NCBI GenBank assembly: GCA_013399875.1
Contig: VXAZ01007910.1
Span: 282-64,281, forward strand
Source: Gymnorhina tibicen
Lineage: Eukaryota; Chordata; Aves; Passeriformes; Artamidae
Length of the DNA: 64,000 bases
Direction: 5' to 3'
Under the pieces are notes generated by a model. It made no database searches. It had not been told where the DNA came from and saw only the letters and a list, made by a program, of their open reading frames with translations. Made by a program: the position numbers and the translations under genes. Shown here one piece after another: positions 23,061-38,129 of this stretch; within the stretch, counting starts at the first letter, position 1; every line of letters begins with the position of its first letter.

Positions 23061-26000
23061 CCTTTGGTTTAAACCAAAAGAAAGCAGTACTCCTACCCAC
23101 ACAATATCCACAATATCTTACCCACATAATTTACAAAACAAATATGCACAGGACATAGGATGTGAAAAACACAGGAATGATCTGAAAGATCCATAGATTC
23201 AAAGTACAAGTCTGTAGGAGGTGATTATGCATCATAGTTGGCCTTTCTCCGTTAACTCAGGAAATTACTAATTCACTAATTGCCAGAAAGAGCAAGGATG
23301 TGCCAGCAGTAGGATCATCCCAAAATGCCATTTTTCTTCACAGTTTCCCCAAGCATCTGCTCCTTGTCACTGTCCCACACAAACATAACTAAAAAGATTA
23401 TTTGTACTGTGTGGTTATGAGCTTCACAGTAAAGAGAAGGATAATGACCACAGTGACAAGGGAAATCAAAATCAGACAAACCTTACAAACATGACCATAA
23501 TACTATTTAAATGTATTGCAATCTACGTGAAAGCTCTGCGAGTCAGCACTCTATAAAGTTAAAAGAAACCTCTTTTCTTCAGTGTAAGTGGTTCCATCTT
23601 GCAATGGCCTGTTCCTTTATTCCTCACCCTAGCAGTAATAACACAGGAGCCAGTACAAGAAGAAATAAGGATCCTCATTCCAGTATGCAAGGCTGCCAGA
23701 GCCAACATTTGCACTACTGTTCCTATGAACCCCTTGAAATCCGGGCTCCCTGCAGCAGAAGTGTGAGAAGCACAGCTACGTGACTCATTGAGGAGTTTGA
23801 TGCCAGTATATTCTTCAGCCATTGAACAGAGCCACCAAACATTTGTCACTGTCACAGCCTGTATTTTATGGAAGAGGAAGAAAACAAAGGGATAGACTAT
23901 GAAGGCTGGATGTGAACTTCCCTGCTGAATACAGGCAGAAGAAACTAGTTGTACAAAGCAGAAGAGAAGATAAAGCCTTGGCTGCACAGCAGAGATTAGA
24001 AGAGAGTAATAACGTAAGAAACTTTAAAAGGGGGGCTTCACTGGTTCCCAGTTCTTTATTTACTTGAATTCCAGATTAAATCATTGCTAAAAGGGCGCAT
24101 AACCTCAAAAAATAAGTTTTCCCTTTCATACTGTTGTCAATTACAGTGAATGTAAATTAAACACATTTTCCATATATGTTCTTTTTTTTCTAAAGTTCGT
24201 CAGGACTATTTGATCAGTGAAAATACTTTGGGTTGTATTTTTCATCCCTAAACAGAAATAGAATAAAGATGTTTCCTTTAAAAATACAATGACTTTGAGA
24301 AAAATAATGAATTGTCTATCACAGCTTGTTTCTCCTGTCATTGAGGCATGAGGCTTCTCTGTTAAAAGAGGACAAAGTTACTAGGATAAAAACATTTTCT
24401 AATAACATTCTTTTTGCCTGCTTCTGCCTTCAAAACATCTTACAGTTTTAATAAAGCAAACTTTCATTTGAAAATGTTTTTTCTCTTTATTAAACTAATC
24501 CTGAATGTTCAACATAAAATATTATTTTAATGAGCAGACATGTTATTCGGGCCTCTAAAAAACAAAAGTAAAAAAGACCTATTTGTCCTGAGAAAATGTT
24601 AACCTATCTCTTAAGATAGCTAATTATTATTCATTATGGGTAAATTTTTCAGTAATAAGTGCTTTAAGCTTTACTTTTATTTTTAAACTGTGATGTTATT
24701 TAGAAAAAGTTCTGCAACAGAGAGCTGCTTTGCTTTGCAAAGTAAAAGTCCTCATGGAGAGAAAGAAGTTGGATTTTTTAAATATTAATGTCAGTATTAA
24801 TATGTATTTCTACATGGTTCAGAAAAGAAATTTGAACAACATCACCCTTGTTACTATGACACTCCACTGAGGGAAGTTACACAGGGAAAGACACCCAACT
24901 GGAGACAAATACAATCCTTTTTCATTGCATTGCAAAAAATGCTCTAAAAAATTGCAAATATCTGAGCACAAACATCGACTTATGGCAAGCATTTTTTGTG
25001 CTTGAAAGTCCCATTAAAAGACATGAATAAAACATTCACCTTCAAAAAGGTAAAATCACCTGTTCAGTTAAGCACTGCTACGAAATGCTAGTGGTATAAC
25101 TAAGACTACTTCACGCTTGTCTAAAGGATGGGAGGAATGGCTGGCCTGCTGGGAAGCAATGGAGCAGAGGCACATGAAGGGCTTATTTCTTTGACAGAAA
25201 AATTTACCAGCACAGAACAGAGATGTTAGCCCCAACATGAGAGAAACTTCCAAACAAAGTCTGAGTCAATCAATTTGATTTCATTATTCCTACTTCACTT
25301 ACCAGGTTAGCGTTAGTTCCCTCACATCTCTTCCCTTCCCATCTCCCAGCACAGCCGTGTGGTGCTAAGCCACCGATGTCCAGTGATGAACTGAGTGTAT
25401 GATTGGCATAGTACCTCAGAGTAATTAGCAAAATACTGAGCTTTTGAGCAAAGGCACTCTAAAATTCTACATTTATTGCATATTTAATCTTCATATTTGT
25501 TCATAGAAAGTAGCACTAATAAGCAAAAAACAGTGTTGCTATTAAAACCACACACAGACATTTGCTTTCCTCAATTAATAGAAACATTCTCATTGTACAT
25601 TTGTGCATGACAATTAAAATTGTTATTTGTTCACCATATTTAGTAGTGATTCAGATTATCAACATTATCCTTGCAAGAACATGATCCAATTACAAAATTA
25701 CATGAAATATTTGTCAGTAAATATTGCTTAAATAATACTAACATTAAAAAGTCTTAGTTTAGGTGGGAAGGAAAAAAAAAGCAACACTTGAAAACCAGCA
25801 AGGTTTAGTCTTTACACTGGAACTGAATAACAAATACTTGATGCCTGCCTTGTCTGACTTCACTATTCTTCCTAGGAGGTATATTAGGCCAAAGATTATC
25901 TTATCAAGATACATTTTTTGTGGCAAACCTTCATTCTGTTTTAACCGTACAGAACAGAGATATGAAATTTTATGTTTGAGTAAATAAAAAGAGGTTAATC

Positions 26001-26293
26001 AGCAACAAGATGAGTGCAGACCATATTCTGATGTACTCAGTGAAATGAAGCAATATCTGGTTCCACTGCTCCATAAACTGGCCTGATGTAATCAACACAA
26101 CTGAATCTGAGTTCTGCTTCTATAAATTGCTGCATAATTTCTGCAAGATGAAATTTTTATTTTTATTGGTATATTTTATTTTTCTTGGTATATTTTATAC
26201 TTTGAGTACATAAAAAATATTCTACAGCATTAATAGTTATAAAAAAATAACATTACTTGCCCATTTATTTTTGTCTATATAACATTTGCGATC
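23061..26293. other. AT-rich noncoding stretch
   Basis: A 143-codon minus-strand frame at 23559-23987 begins with a hydrophobic stretch, but no family or splice structure is recognisable and the length is within reach of chance for this base composition. Segments around 24590-24690 and 24900-25030 are AT-rich with several ATTA/TAATTA-type motifs. Confidence 0.5.
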
Positions 26294-26877
26294 TGTGGGA
26301 GTCCAGAGCGTGGGGAATATTTCCCTGCCTGTTTTAAGGAGTTTTACCCCCCTGGAAAACCCTGTTTTTGACCTTCGTCCATGGAGAAAGCTGCCAACTC
26401 TCTGGGAAGAATTTGAACACACAGCGGTGTGAACTAGATTATAGAATTTTATGTAAAGTTACACAGGGTGAAAATATAAAGGTGTTGGGTTTGTTAAAGT
26501 AGCAAATAGATAAAAAGCAAAAACTCCAAAATGGAGGATTGTTCTTGTTCTCAAACCTTCTTCTCCTTCTCTTACTACTCCATTTAACGCAGCAAAATTG
26601 TTCAAAGTGAGTGGATAAAGAAATCTGAAGTTCCTGCGGACGTATTGTAAACATTTGTTGAATATTGGTAGAAAAGTGAAAATATCTGTCGTTTCAAACA
26701 CCGATTGGATTGTTTAGCTATAAAAACGCCGGGTTATCTTGATTTCTACGACATTCTGCGTGTTTTCCTCAGCATTCACATCCCTCTGCTGTACTTTTAA
26801 CTTTTCTGATAAGACTTAATAAACTATCTGAAAGCAGAGAAAGCTGAATGTCCTTTAATTAAGAGAAAATCCAGGCA
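26294..26877 (+). mobile_element. candidate solo LTR, plus strand
   Basis: The segment starts TGTGGGAGTCC, a typical LTR-like 5' end. It then shows a CCAAT-type box on the reverse strand (GATTGG at about 26703), a TATAAAAA box at 26719-26726 and an AATAAA signal at 26818-26823, about 100 bp downstream, which is spacing suitable for a short R region. CA dinucleotides that could end the element lie at 26835-26836 and 26876-26877; the latter is used provisionally. I could not find a matching target-site duplication, so the 3' boundary is uncertain. No internal retroviral genes adjoin it. The ordered CCAAT, TATA and poly(A) signals could also be a cellular promoter by coincidence. Confidence 0.45.
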
Positions 26878-29800
26878 AGGACTTAGAAACACTCCCCCAG
26901 CAGGGGAGATATGATTTAAGGCACAGCAAAACCAACAGGTGGAATTCACAACAGAATACCACAGTAATCAAACATGCTTTTGCTGTGGTTTTATCTTACT
27001 CTGAAATGTTTACTGATGTCTGGTTTGCATCACAAACTAAAAATACCTAGATAATATTTCTATCTCTTTAGCACAAACACTACTCTTAAAACACTACATC
27101 TCATGTTTGAAAATAAGAAAAAATATTAACAACAGTAATAGTATATTTACACAGTAAAGACAGTATTTGCAACACCCACGAGCACTATAATTTCAAAAAA
27201 TGTAAGAGTGAGAAATAGAGGTCATCTTCCAGAAAACATGCACAAAACAAGTTTGTTTAATAGCAATTCCAGGAACGTAGACCTAGACTTTAGCCAAAAA
27301 ACAAACAAACAAAAAAGCAAATTAGAAAGATAAGCACAATTAGAGAGATAGCAATAAGTATGAATACTTCCAGTATGATTTGGTAGTAGTATTGGGTTCT
27401 TTTAGTTCCAAAAGTAACAAGGCAGAACAGAGTAAAGAACAAATAAGGCATTTCACAAATTTTGACCAAAACCAAAACATTATTAAGTCCTTGATTTAGT
27501 ACAGCTCAAATTTGCAGTCAAACTACTTTAAATCAGTTTCCATGCTAGAAAGCTTGTATTATATACCAAGCTTTTCCTAACTTTTTAAATGGAAAATCTT
27601 GAAGGTAAGGAACATAAATGAATAAATACTCCTCAAAATTTGTGGATGAAGGTATAACAGGAGACCAGAAAGAGACAGGTGGCCTAAGAGCGGCAAGAAA
27701 CAGCAAAAGTGTCTGATTTCTGGTATTAAGAACAGATGGATCCTGCAGATATCCACAAAATACAGAAAAGAATCCTACTCAGAGATAGTAAGCAGAAGCT
27801 TCCATTCCAATCATGGACCATTGGCCAACAAAAAGAAATTAAGAAGGTCAAAGAGTTACTGAGTTTGTAATATTTGGGAAGAAAAATATTTTCTAGCACT
27901 AATTGAAGGAATTATAAGCTCTAGGACACAAAAATATGTATTAGTATTCACTTGGAATGCTGCGTGTGTGTTTTTGAATGTTGTTTTACTTTTTTTTCTA
28001 TTTTCTCCCTTAAAAGAACACAGAAATATTAATAAGAAAACAGTACTAGACCATTTGAATCAATGAAGAGGAACGAATAAAGAAAATTATCCCCAAATAA
28101 ATCATACCTGGGGATAAAGAGTTAAAAAAATGCATGCTAACAATCCAATCAAAACCTGCAGCTCTCCTTGAGAGATTTTTTTCAATTCTTTATTTATTTA
28201 TCTATTTTTAAGATGCTGAGAGAAACCCGTCCCACAGGGGGAGTCTTTGGTTCAAATGAATTATTTTCACACATTAGGAAGATATGACAAGCTGTCTATC
28301 TTGATAGGTTTTGGATACCTACTGAATCAAGCAAGCTCCCTATTAAATTGGAAGACTTTCAAATGCTCCTGTAAATTGGAGATGTACTTCAATGCTCTCA
28401 ACAGTAAGAGAATACTTTCTTCTTTTTCCTAATCTTCTTTCTGCAGAAATCACACATTTCTGCAGAAGAGACAGCTTTGCTGTAATCATGGAAGATGTTT
28501 TCTAGGTAGTTATTATCTGACCTTCTTGCCACATAGGAAATGAAGCAACATTGTTCTTTTGCTTTGCAGAGAAATGTGGCAATCATTATAAAGCCATTTC
28601 CAGGAATGCTAATATGAATTTTGTCAAATGCACTAAAATTCTAAATTCAGTATATAAATAAATAAACCTCAGAATTTGGCTTTGCTTCCTGTATTTGTGT
28701 CAATGTAGAGCTATGGCACTGATTTATACAATTATAAATAGCACCAATTTATGAAAATATTTCTAAATAAAAGTCTTACAAGTAGATAAGTCAGCAACAT
28801 ACTCCTGAGTTCACTAGCTCACTTTCTTTTACTTTAATTAAAAGATACTTACTTGCAAGCATAAATGAGGTATTAGCATACTAATTCCAGTCACAGCTCC
28901 AGAAGAAAATTATCTTTAATTATTTATTTTTACTTACATGGAAGAGTACACGGATCATTAAAGTTTAAAGAAAAAAGTTGATCTTACTGATGGAACACAG
29001 CAGGTATCCATTGAAAGAAGAAGGCATAAGGCATAAAGATGGATTTTGAGTAGAAGCCTGCAAAAGAAGGCTTGTTCTGGTATCAGAGTTTTTGGGGTCC
29101 AGACCGAGACAAGCACATGTGAGTCACAGAAAGAACACTACTCACCAAAGGTATTCAGCCAGTACATTTATAGACCTTTTCTAAGCATAACATTCACAAC
29201 TATCATCATCATAAATTCATCTAGCTACAAATACACATGCTGTCTTTTAAGGCTCTGCTCATTAATACAATTAATCGCTGTCTTTAATTGCTTTACCACT
29301 GCCAGTGGTTACAAGACAGTACTTGACTGGTCTTTGCTCTTTCACAAGTAATGTCATCTTGCATTTCAGAATCCTTATATAAATCTTATGACTACTGAAG
29401 ACAGTTTCCAAACACTGTCTTTTTACAGGGATTTCAAGGCAAGTTTTTTTGGTCTTTCTTAGTTTACATGACCTAGACAGTTGAATCTACAGCTAGTCCC
29501 TCCTATAAATACACAAGCAAAATTTGCCTTCCTCTTTCCTTTCATTCCTTTATGAACTATTCAAAGATAAATACACAAATCCTTTCAGTGAGAGAACAAG
29601 AAATTCATTAGGCAACATTCTATTACTCCAAATTGTCAAATGATTTTCTTCATGTAGACAGCTTACAATCTGTTACCTAAAAATACATTGAACATTTAGA
29701 ACAGAACACTCTGCTATCTGATACTTTCACATACCTTTTTTCATTTTCTTTTTCTTTGGTAAAGCTTGGACTTCTCAGAATACCTAAAACTCATCAGTGT

Positions 29801-32800
29801 TGTGGCCAGTTCTCTTAAAGACGTACTTCAGATGATGAATCATCTCTATTTTATAATCACACAAAACCATCAGTAACTAGGTGTAACATAAGCATATTTA
29901 CTTTGATCAAAAATAATTATTAATTCTAAATTTTGTGGTGATTCCTCCAGCCAATGTCTTCTGGATCCTTTCATTCTAATGGGTATCTGTATATTTCTAG
30001 GGATGTCTGTATTTAAGATTAAATAATGTCCATGGTCAGTCACCACATTCAGATCAACCAAGAAGATCATGAAATCTTGGTATTGATTTGGGGCATGTCT
30101 GAAAGGGAACACCTTTCTGCCTTCACAACTTTAATAGCTGCAGTAAACACAGAGGTGGTTATGCAGAACAGCAGATAATATACCTTAGACTGCCTTTGGC
30201 TGTATATTGGAAATTAAACATTCCCCCAGTAATCACAAGGGTTACAAGGGTTATAGTGGCCACCAATGCAGTCTTTTACCAGACTAGGACCAACTCACAG
30301 AAGAGATTTGGATGTTTGTCTTTACCCCAAGCAAATATCCTGACCACTGAACTTTTAGAAACAGGACTGAAAAAGATCATCGCTATCTTCTCCAAACCAT
30401 TCTTTTAAAGGGCATTAAGGGCATTCAAACCTTCTAGAGAATTAGTCCTGAAAAAGTACAGTACTAAACATTTCCCAGATGAGAAAAAACATCCTCCTTT
30501 TGAAAAACCCTTTGGTTTTTCAGCCTAAATTTAAAGATGGTTTCTTAACACCTGATTTGTCAGTCATCATCTGTTGTTAGTTTAGGCTGATTTCAATAGA
30601 ATTTCCACACAGCAGCCAAAAACAAGCTTTCTTATTCCATCTTACTGATCTTAGAGAATTCAGTCTAAACTGATGAAACCGTGGAGCATCAAGAGCAGAG
30701 TGTGACAAAGGGGCAGGACACAGCACAGAAGCATACAAAACAAAGAACACAGAGCATGTTTCAATATCCACACATTTTAATCCCCAGAGACAAAGGAAGA
30801 AATAAAATTAAGACAGAGAAAAGAAAAAAGAAAAATTACATAAAGATTATTAAAACACCTCAAGCAAACTGGAGAGTGGAAAGTTCAATTGAGGTACTGT
30901 GAGGAAAGTTGAACATTACTGGCAGAAGCATGATTTATACAATGTCAAGCAAGCTCTACTATACCCTTAAAATCAGGCTTTGTCCTTCTCATGTCATGAA
31001 TCTCGTTCTGGGGTAGTATAAACTGATATGTTAGAAGACCACTTATTATCTCTCATAACCTTGCTTTTAGTTGTTTTTACCTCAATCCAGGTCAGAAAGC
31101 AGATGTAGAAAAGTCACCTTAGACTTTTTTCATAAAACAGGAGCCAGAAACTTAAGCCTTTGTTTTCATTTGAACCTTAACTAAACATAATTCTATTGTT
31201 TTGTGAGGAATATTAAATTCTGTCACCAGTAAATAGTTCTGCTAATGAAACTCTTCAGTCCTCCAACTGCAAGTTAATTAAGGTTAGAATACATATGTTT
31301 TGTGCATTTCAGAAATAACTAAAAGAGGCAAGCATCAAAATAAGACTGCAGTTTCTGGGGGGAAATTTAACTGAAGGAAGCAGGTTTACTTTTTAATATA
31401 GACAAAGATGAATTTTGGGGGTTTTTTATTCTTCAGCAATGGGCACTGCAAAATGTTATATTGTATACAGACATGTACAGATTCCAGTAAATAAGGCAGA
31501 ACATCAGACCCTAAATTGACATAATTCATTGGTGGCAAAGATCATAGTAAACTTTTATCACTGAGAGCAGCCTGCACTACATATGGTTGTGGCATGCTTT
31601 CATGCACTCATGCTTTTTCATATTCAGACACTATATATCTGTCCTTTGAAGCAGACTATCCAATTCATCATCCAACTTCTCATTCACAGTTTTAAAGATA
31701 CCTCAGGCAAAGGGTGTTCTCTCAGTTGATCTATTTGTTGTTGCAGCACCAGTACATTTTGTATGCATAATACATTACTCAGGGCCAAGAGAATAATATA
31801 AATAATAATAATAAAAAAATTGTTGTACAACACTCTCCAGGATCCTCATAAACTTATCCAGCTGCATCACAAGCAGTTTTCATATGCCTTAAAGACAACT
31901 CTAAATTTATCAAAGTCTTAATAAAACTGTATATCTTTAACTGTAAAAGTAAGCAAGAATGTTTCCTCTAACAGTACTAAGCAACATCCACAGAGCAGCT
32001 ACAGAGATCAATTGTTTTGGGCAGACGTGGTTTCACTAATATTTCAAGCATGTTTGCAATCTTTTCTTGATGTCCAATTTGTAAACAAGCTGAGGACCAA
32101 GATTTTCACATGAGTGTACATTTGCCTTCTCTGAGGATTAACACTCAGTTACTGGAGGAAAACACAGAAACAGTTTTGAGAACAGTGTCTAAGTCACATT
32201 TTCCATAGTCACCAGTCTGTAGTCATGCTTCCTCTCATACTGTTTCCCCAAAAAACACTAAGCTTCTCCAGAGGAGTTTGGTGGTGGCACTCCTGCATTT
32301 GCACCTTCATGCTGTAATGTGGCCATTCCTAAGTGGTCTAGCATAGTACTAAATAAAGGCAAACTATTTAAGCTCTCAGCTCACACAGGTCTTTCAATGG
32401 ATTTGTTTTAAATCTTTGACAAGAAAGAAAGGAAAGTGAGATTTAAGTTGTTACACTAAGGTGGCCTATTCTGCTATATGGAACGAGAAGCAAATCAAAG
32501 TAGCCAAAACACTTAGGACTCCCAGAACTATATAAAAACCATCTCCTTGCCACAATCTCCTGCTTCATCTTCTAGAAAGAAATGAGTAGAGATGCAGAGC
32601 AAGATAAAATCAAGACAGGTGAGGACCATGATAACTTTCATCAGATGAAAAAACTGAAAAGGAAACAGAACACTGCATTGCGCGAGGCGAAGTGACCAAG
32701 CCAGGCAGTTCACAGATGAACTAAATGAATAAAAGTGTGCTTTGATTAAGTTCATCCTTCAGACTTTATTTTTTATTTTTCTATGGTCAGAGTAAAATTT

Positions 32801-35800
32801 TGCTGTTCTTTTACTTGATGTAAAAAAGAGGTAAGGAACATATGCAGTCAGCTGTGAAATTTGATAATAAGCAGTTGATCAGCTTTGTACACATGGTGAA
32901 ATCACTTCAAGTTGGTTTATATGTACATTTCCTAGCTCACAGAATTTGCACTTGTAAAAATAGCTATTGCACCTATCTCGTAATGGGATCTGTGTAGTGC
33001 ACTCTCCTGCACAGCATCTTATTAAAACTTAATTTCTGTATAAGCAGATCTCTTTTGGCTGAATAGTCTTCACACGCATAAGCTGTGCAAGGGAAAAAGC
33101 ATCCATAAGGATGTTGAAATCTCCTCTGGAAAATTCAGAAGACACTGTAAAAAGTCAATTTTCCCTTGTTTACTTCTTCACAAGACAGCACAGGATGTTG
33201 AATTCCGGAAAAGGTCGGGAAGAAGAGCAAACAGACAGATCTGCTTTTTCACAATAATGTGAATGGCTTCCAATTCAGCCCCACATTGTTTAACATGAAC
33301 ATCTGCTTTGTAAAAAATTAAATTCAGTATAGAGACATGGATTTTAGAAATCCTAATGGCTAACAGTATGTTCCTAATGTTTCGAAGCATGTTTAAGGCA
33401 AATACAAGTAAATCTTTCTGGTTAATAAGGACTAAAGTTCACTTAATATTGTATGTAAACCAGATGTTCAGTAAGTCACATTTGTGTTGGTTGGGAATAT
33501 GAAAAATGTGAAAAAAATATACACAAGTTTTAAAATAGCAAAGATAAATTTAAATGGTATGCAATTTTTGCCTTTTTTTCCCCCAGTCATTTTAAAATCA
33601 GCAGTTCTCTTTATGTCTTCCAAGGAAAAATAAATGTCACATACAATAGTATTAGCTAAAATTTTAAGGGGTTATTGAGAGAAAACTGCAAAGCACTAAC
33701 AAAGGGAAAAGGGGATGAGTCACAACCTTACAGGGGTTGAGAAATAAAATTCATAAGGTGGAATGAATTGGAAACATCTGAGACTGTATTTAGGAAAAAA
33801 AAAAGCAGGCAGAAGCACAGAGATAACTGGAACTCATCAAAACAGCACATCTAAATTGAAAAAGTTGCTATTCCTGTCACTGGAGATACCAGCCTAACAC
33901 CAGCCTAACTCATGTATTAATTTATATTTTTTTATATTAAACTCATATTTTATTGTCTTGATATTACCCAGCAAGTACCTAAATACTATACCAGCTACTC
34001 TCCTCTCCCCAGATTACTTTAATCCTCTTGGCATCTACACGTTTCTAAGAGTAGACAAAGAAACAGTTGAGTGTAAGGGAAGAAGTGAACTTCCCCATCT
34101 GAAGATGACTGCACAGGTCAAATTTTCCAGATATCTATCAGACAAATGAAACAAACGTAGACCAAAAATTCTGCCTGCTTATTGAGAAAGCTGAGCTACA
34201 GGAAAGGAGAAGAAAGAAGATTATTGTTTTTTTAAATACTTCCATCTTTATCTAGGTTTATTCACAGAATACTGTCTTTCCAGAAAAAAGAACTTGTGGT
34301 TTTCACACAACAAGCCAAAAAGTGATATGTCTCTTAAAAAATATTTCTTTTTTTGAGCAAAAAAACCAAAAAATAAAAAAATTAGATCCTGTCAGATATG
34401 TAAATATTAATAAAAGTTTAGATCTTATTTAAAATTAAGATAAATTTGTCTTTTCAAAGAACTGGAAAACATATCAGTTCTATATTATTAGGTCCAGTAT
34501 CCATTAACTAATATTTTCTAGATACATGCCTGTCAAACTTTTTTTATCCTTCATAAAATTCATATGGCGCTAAAGCAGATCCAAAAAAAATCATGACAAA
34601 TTGCAGATCACAGCTGGCAATTACTTACTTAAACATTTTCCACGAGAAAAGTCCTTCAAGCACACTTCATGAAGGTTCAGGATATCCACTATTTAATAGT
34701 CTTTTGGCAAGGAGTACCGACTACTAAAAGATACGTAAGGAAACTGAAAAACTTTAGTAAATTTTAGGGCATATCACCTTGGAAATCGGAGTTGTCACTT
34801 GACGAAGATTTTAAGATTATTATAATAAAGGAAGCACAGATGTTAAAAGAAACAAGGATATTGTAGATTCATTTAAACAGCAGACAGAGAAAATAGCAAA
34901 TATACTGAAATAAGTAATCAGGAGCTAAAAGGTATGCAACTACAGGGCAGCATTTGTATTTATGTGAGCACAAAAAGCATTACTTTAGAGTAAACTGCTC
35001 AATTCTATGAAGGTATTACTGAAGAGAAGTCAAAAAATAAGAGGAGAAATATGTTCTACTGTACACTTTTCCATAGTATTGAAAAACCAGACAAGGAAGC
35101 AAACTGAGCAATGAACTGAACTGAGAAAAACAACATTAAAAAATCCAGGAGATATATATTGACATTATGATACAGCATTTAGATATTATTCCCTGTGCCT
35201 TCTGCAATTACATCTTTGTATACTGAAGAGACGCTAAAGAAAACAGGCTGCACAGACTAGCCCTACAACAGTGCTAATATCTTTCTATAAACTTTGTATT
35301 TTCATCTAATCTCCTACAGCCCACTCTGGATTTTAATGTGCTGGCATGTGTTGGGGTCTCTTTTAGCACATCTGAAGTCAAACAAAGTGTTTGTGTTCTG
35401 AGTGCAGGCTCACTGAGATGCCACTTACTCTCTAACGTTACGTGTTTTTCATAAGCGGAGGCATTTTTAAATGACCACTACTAAAAAAATTTAAAAAAAA
35501 AAAAAAGCCAAAGAACAATTAACATGTTCTTAAGGAAGAATAGGCAGATATGTTTCTTCAACAGCTGACACACATTTCCTCAAAGGTATTTCTGCTACAC
35601 AAGGGCAATAATTATACGCCACTTTAAAAAAAGCATAATGTTAAACACAAGGTAATGAACGTCTCTTTACATCAAGTAGATTAATCTTAATATGGTTCAT
35701 CTTTATGCAAATATCACAATGAGTATCTGGAGGGTCATAATTTCCTCTGGTGCAAAATCTGTGAAAGCAGTGTGTCTCAAGTCTGACTTCATGAAGAAAA

Positions 35801-36576
35801 ACAGCAGCTGCCACTACTTCAGCTAATGGCGAATCTCACAGAGCATTAATTTTCCCTAGTTCTACACTGCTATCTATGTGTATACACGTGTACATCAAAA
35901 AAATTCCTTTAATCCATTACTGAGTAAGAATTTTTAATGTTTCTGGAGCTTCTCATGTAATTTCATTAGACAAATACACACAAATATAAATGCCAAGATG
36001 AGTTCAGCCATTCATACAGGAAGGTGTCAGAATGCCTGTCCTTTCTTCAGTATGCGGATGAGTGCAGTTTTAATTCCTTGCCTGTATGGGCAACCTTAGT
36101 AGCAGCTCTCCCACAACAGGAGCTATAAGATCCCCACATCACAAAAGTGACACTTGGTGCTTCCCACCCTGACCTTTTACCTTCATATTCACTAATTATG
36201 TAAAAAAAGGAAAAAGAACAAAACAAAAAAGGTTTTCTCATGCCAAGAAATCATGGAGTAATAGAGATTTATAGCAGACAAAGCAAATTGTTGTATCCAC
36301 TTGCTAACATGTCTCTCAGAAACCCCAGTAACTGCTAGCAATGCCTCACTCTGTATCAAACCGGGTCATTATCTGCCAAGCGGAGTGAATATGCTGCTCC
36401 TTTGCAACAGGAACTTTCACTGAAAAAAGGAATTCATATTTCTTTTACCTGCTATTGGGCTGATGCCAACAGGCATGGAATTGTATAGTGAGAATATGCT
36501 TGAATTAAAATACGCCAGAGGAACGTAAAACATCATCTACTAGAAGTCTACAGCTACTTCAGGAAAAGAAGTTTTT
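26878..36576. other. long AT-rich noncoding stretch, nearly featureless
   Basis: Almost 10 kb with no gene or interspersed repeat that I can recognise. Simple sequence includes a CAAA tract at 27295-27317, (TAA)n at about 31797-31817 and an A run at 35493-35506. Open frames (for example 29046-29351 and 30681-30902) are short and AT-driven. The density of stop codons on both strands argues against coding exons of any size. Confidence 0.55.
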
Positions 36577-36632
36577 AAAAAACAAACAAACAAAAAACCC
36601 CCAAACAAACAAAAAACCCCCAACAACAAACA
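36577..36632. repeat. A-rich (CAAA)n tract with C5 interruptions
   Basis: Two copies of a unit made of AAACAAACAAAAAA followed by CCCCC lie in tandem, with a further degenerate AAC-rich tail. It is a simple A-rich repeat and could be the tail remnant of a retroposed sequence, though no body is recognisable next to it. Confidence 0.8.
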
Positions 36633-38129
36633 CCTCATCATCCAAATCTTTACAAATATTTTATTAAACACAGTTTCTTTAATCTTATTCCTGCTCAAAC
36701 TGTGAATATAAAATAGAGCACATTATTTTCAATGTTCATCTATGTGGGATTTGTAACTCAGTTTCTCATATTCATTTTTCTTTATCCTTTTGATAAGAAT
36801 TTTGGTGAGAGAAGAAAACACATACCAGGGGCATTAGAGAATGGATACAGCAAGGAGTAACAGAGAAAAGAGGAGCTGTGGCAGAGGTTCCAAACATGAT
36901 CTAATGGACAGCCTTGGAAATCTCATAAATCACAGAGATGACAAAAATTAAATATTACCATAGTTTTATAGATTGGAAGCAAACACAAAGTCACACCAAA
37001 ATTTTGCTCCAGAGTTAACATTACCCCAAATTCCCAGTGTCTGCCCCAGGGGCTCCACATAAAATAGAACATTTTAAAAAATACCTTTTTTTGTTCTATA
37101 GAAAGAGACATCATTTTAGAACTTGCTGATTTTGTTTAAATATGTTTGCAGTACCATACAGCTCAGAGATGTTTATGTTCCGTGAAGAAAACACTTTAAT
37201 ATACCATTTTGCTTTGCCAGAGGAAGTACAGAATTCTCTCCCCAATTACAAATGATGCAAATTTTAAGTAATGTAAACCACACTGATTCTTCAGTAATAA
37301 GACAATGCTGAGATCTCTTCTAGAAAACACAAAGCCATGTCTTAAATATACTTGTCCCAATATTGATCATCTAATCTCTATGTAAAATAATTCGTATTGT
37401 GTTTTCCTTTAGTAGAAACACGACATCAGATAATCATTGAATCTTCCAGGAAATACTTCATCTTTTTTTCTTTGAGGCTTATACAAATTTTTAAAAGCAA
37501 AACAAGTTAAATATTATAGACACCACAAAAAGTCTGTTTTTATTCTTTTCTAAGAACTCTGCATCTTCTTTATATTTCTCCATTGTAGCAGCCTGATCAT
37601 TTGTCAGCAGTAATTGCAATGGCAGGATTCACCTACAGAAAAGTATGAGAACTATTTTCAAAACAGTTCCTGAAATATACCCTTTAAATAACTTAGAAAA
37701 GTAAGAGAAATTTTAAACTGCATCAATAATGTAAAATTTCATAGCTTGATGCAAAACGTGACATCACAGTTACTTTCTAGTACATCAAAGGTATATTGAT
37801 TAGAGTATTTACTGTGTGTGAAAGTCACAGCTTCCAACACAAGTACATTCTCAGCAACTCCAGGTTGGTAGCAGCTGAGATATCTTGCAGTCAAGGAAAT
37901 GGAATATGCAGCCTCCTCCTGTGCTGATGACAAATGAAAAGTAGCATCAAAAATATTATCCCTTTCTACCATTTAGATCACTACAGAGATGGGGATGAAA
38001 AAAATATCAGCAGGGAACAGTGACTTGCAGGCACATTGATACTTAGCTGTCCCAAACAGTTAGTTTGAAGCTAGTTTGGTCTTTCTTGCTACATTAAAAT
38101 CAGAAAGGTAGTCTCACAGGGTAATAAGA
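36633..38129. other. AT-rich noncoding stretch
   Basis: No gene recognised. The minus-strand frame at 37739-37972 lacks any family signal. Confidence 0.5.

Noticed and set aside
23559..23987. 143-codon minus-strand frame with a hydrophobic start
   Set aside because: No family signal or splice support; the length is compatible with chance at this base composition.
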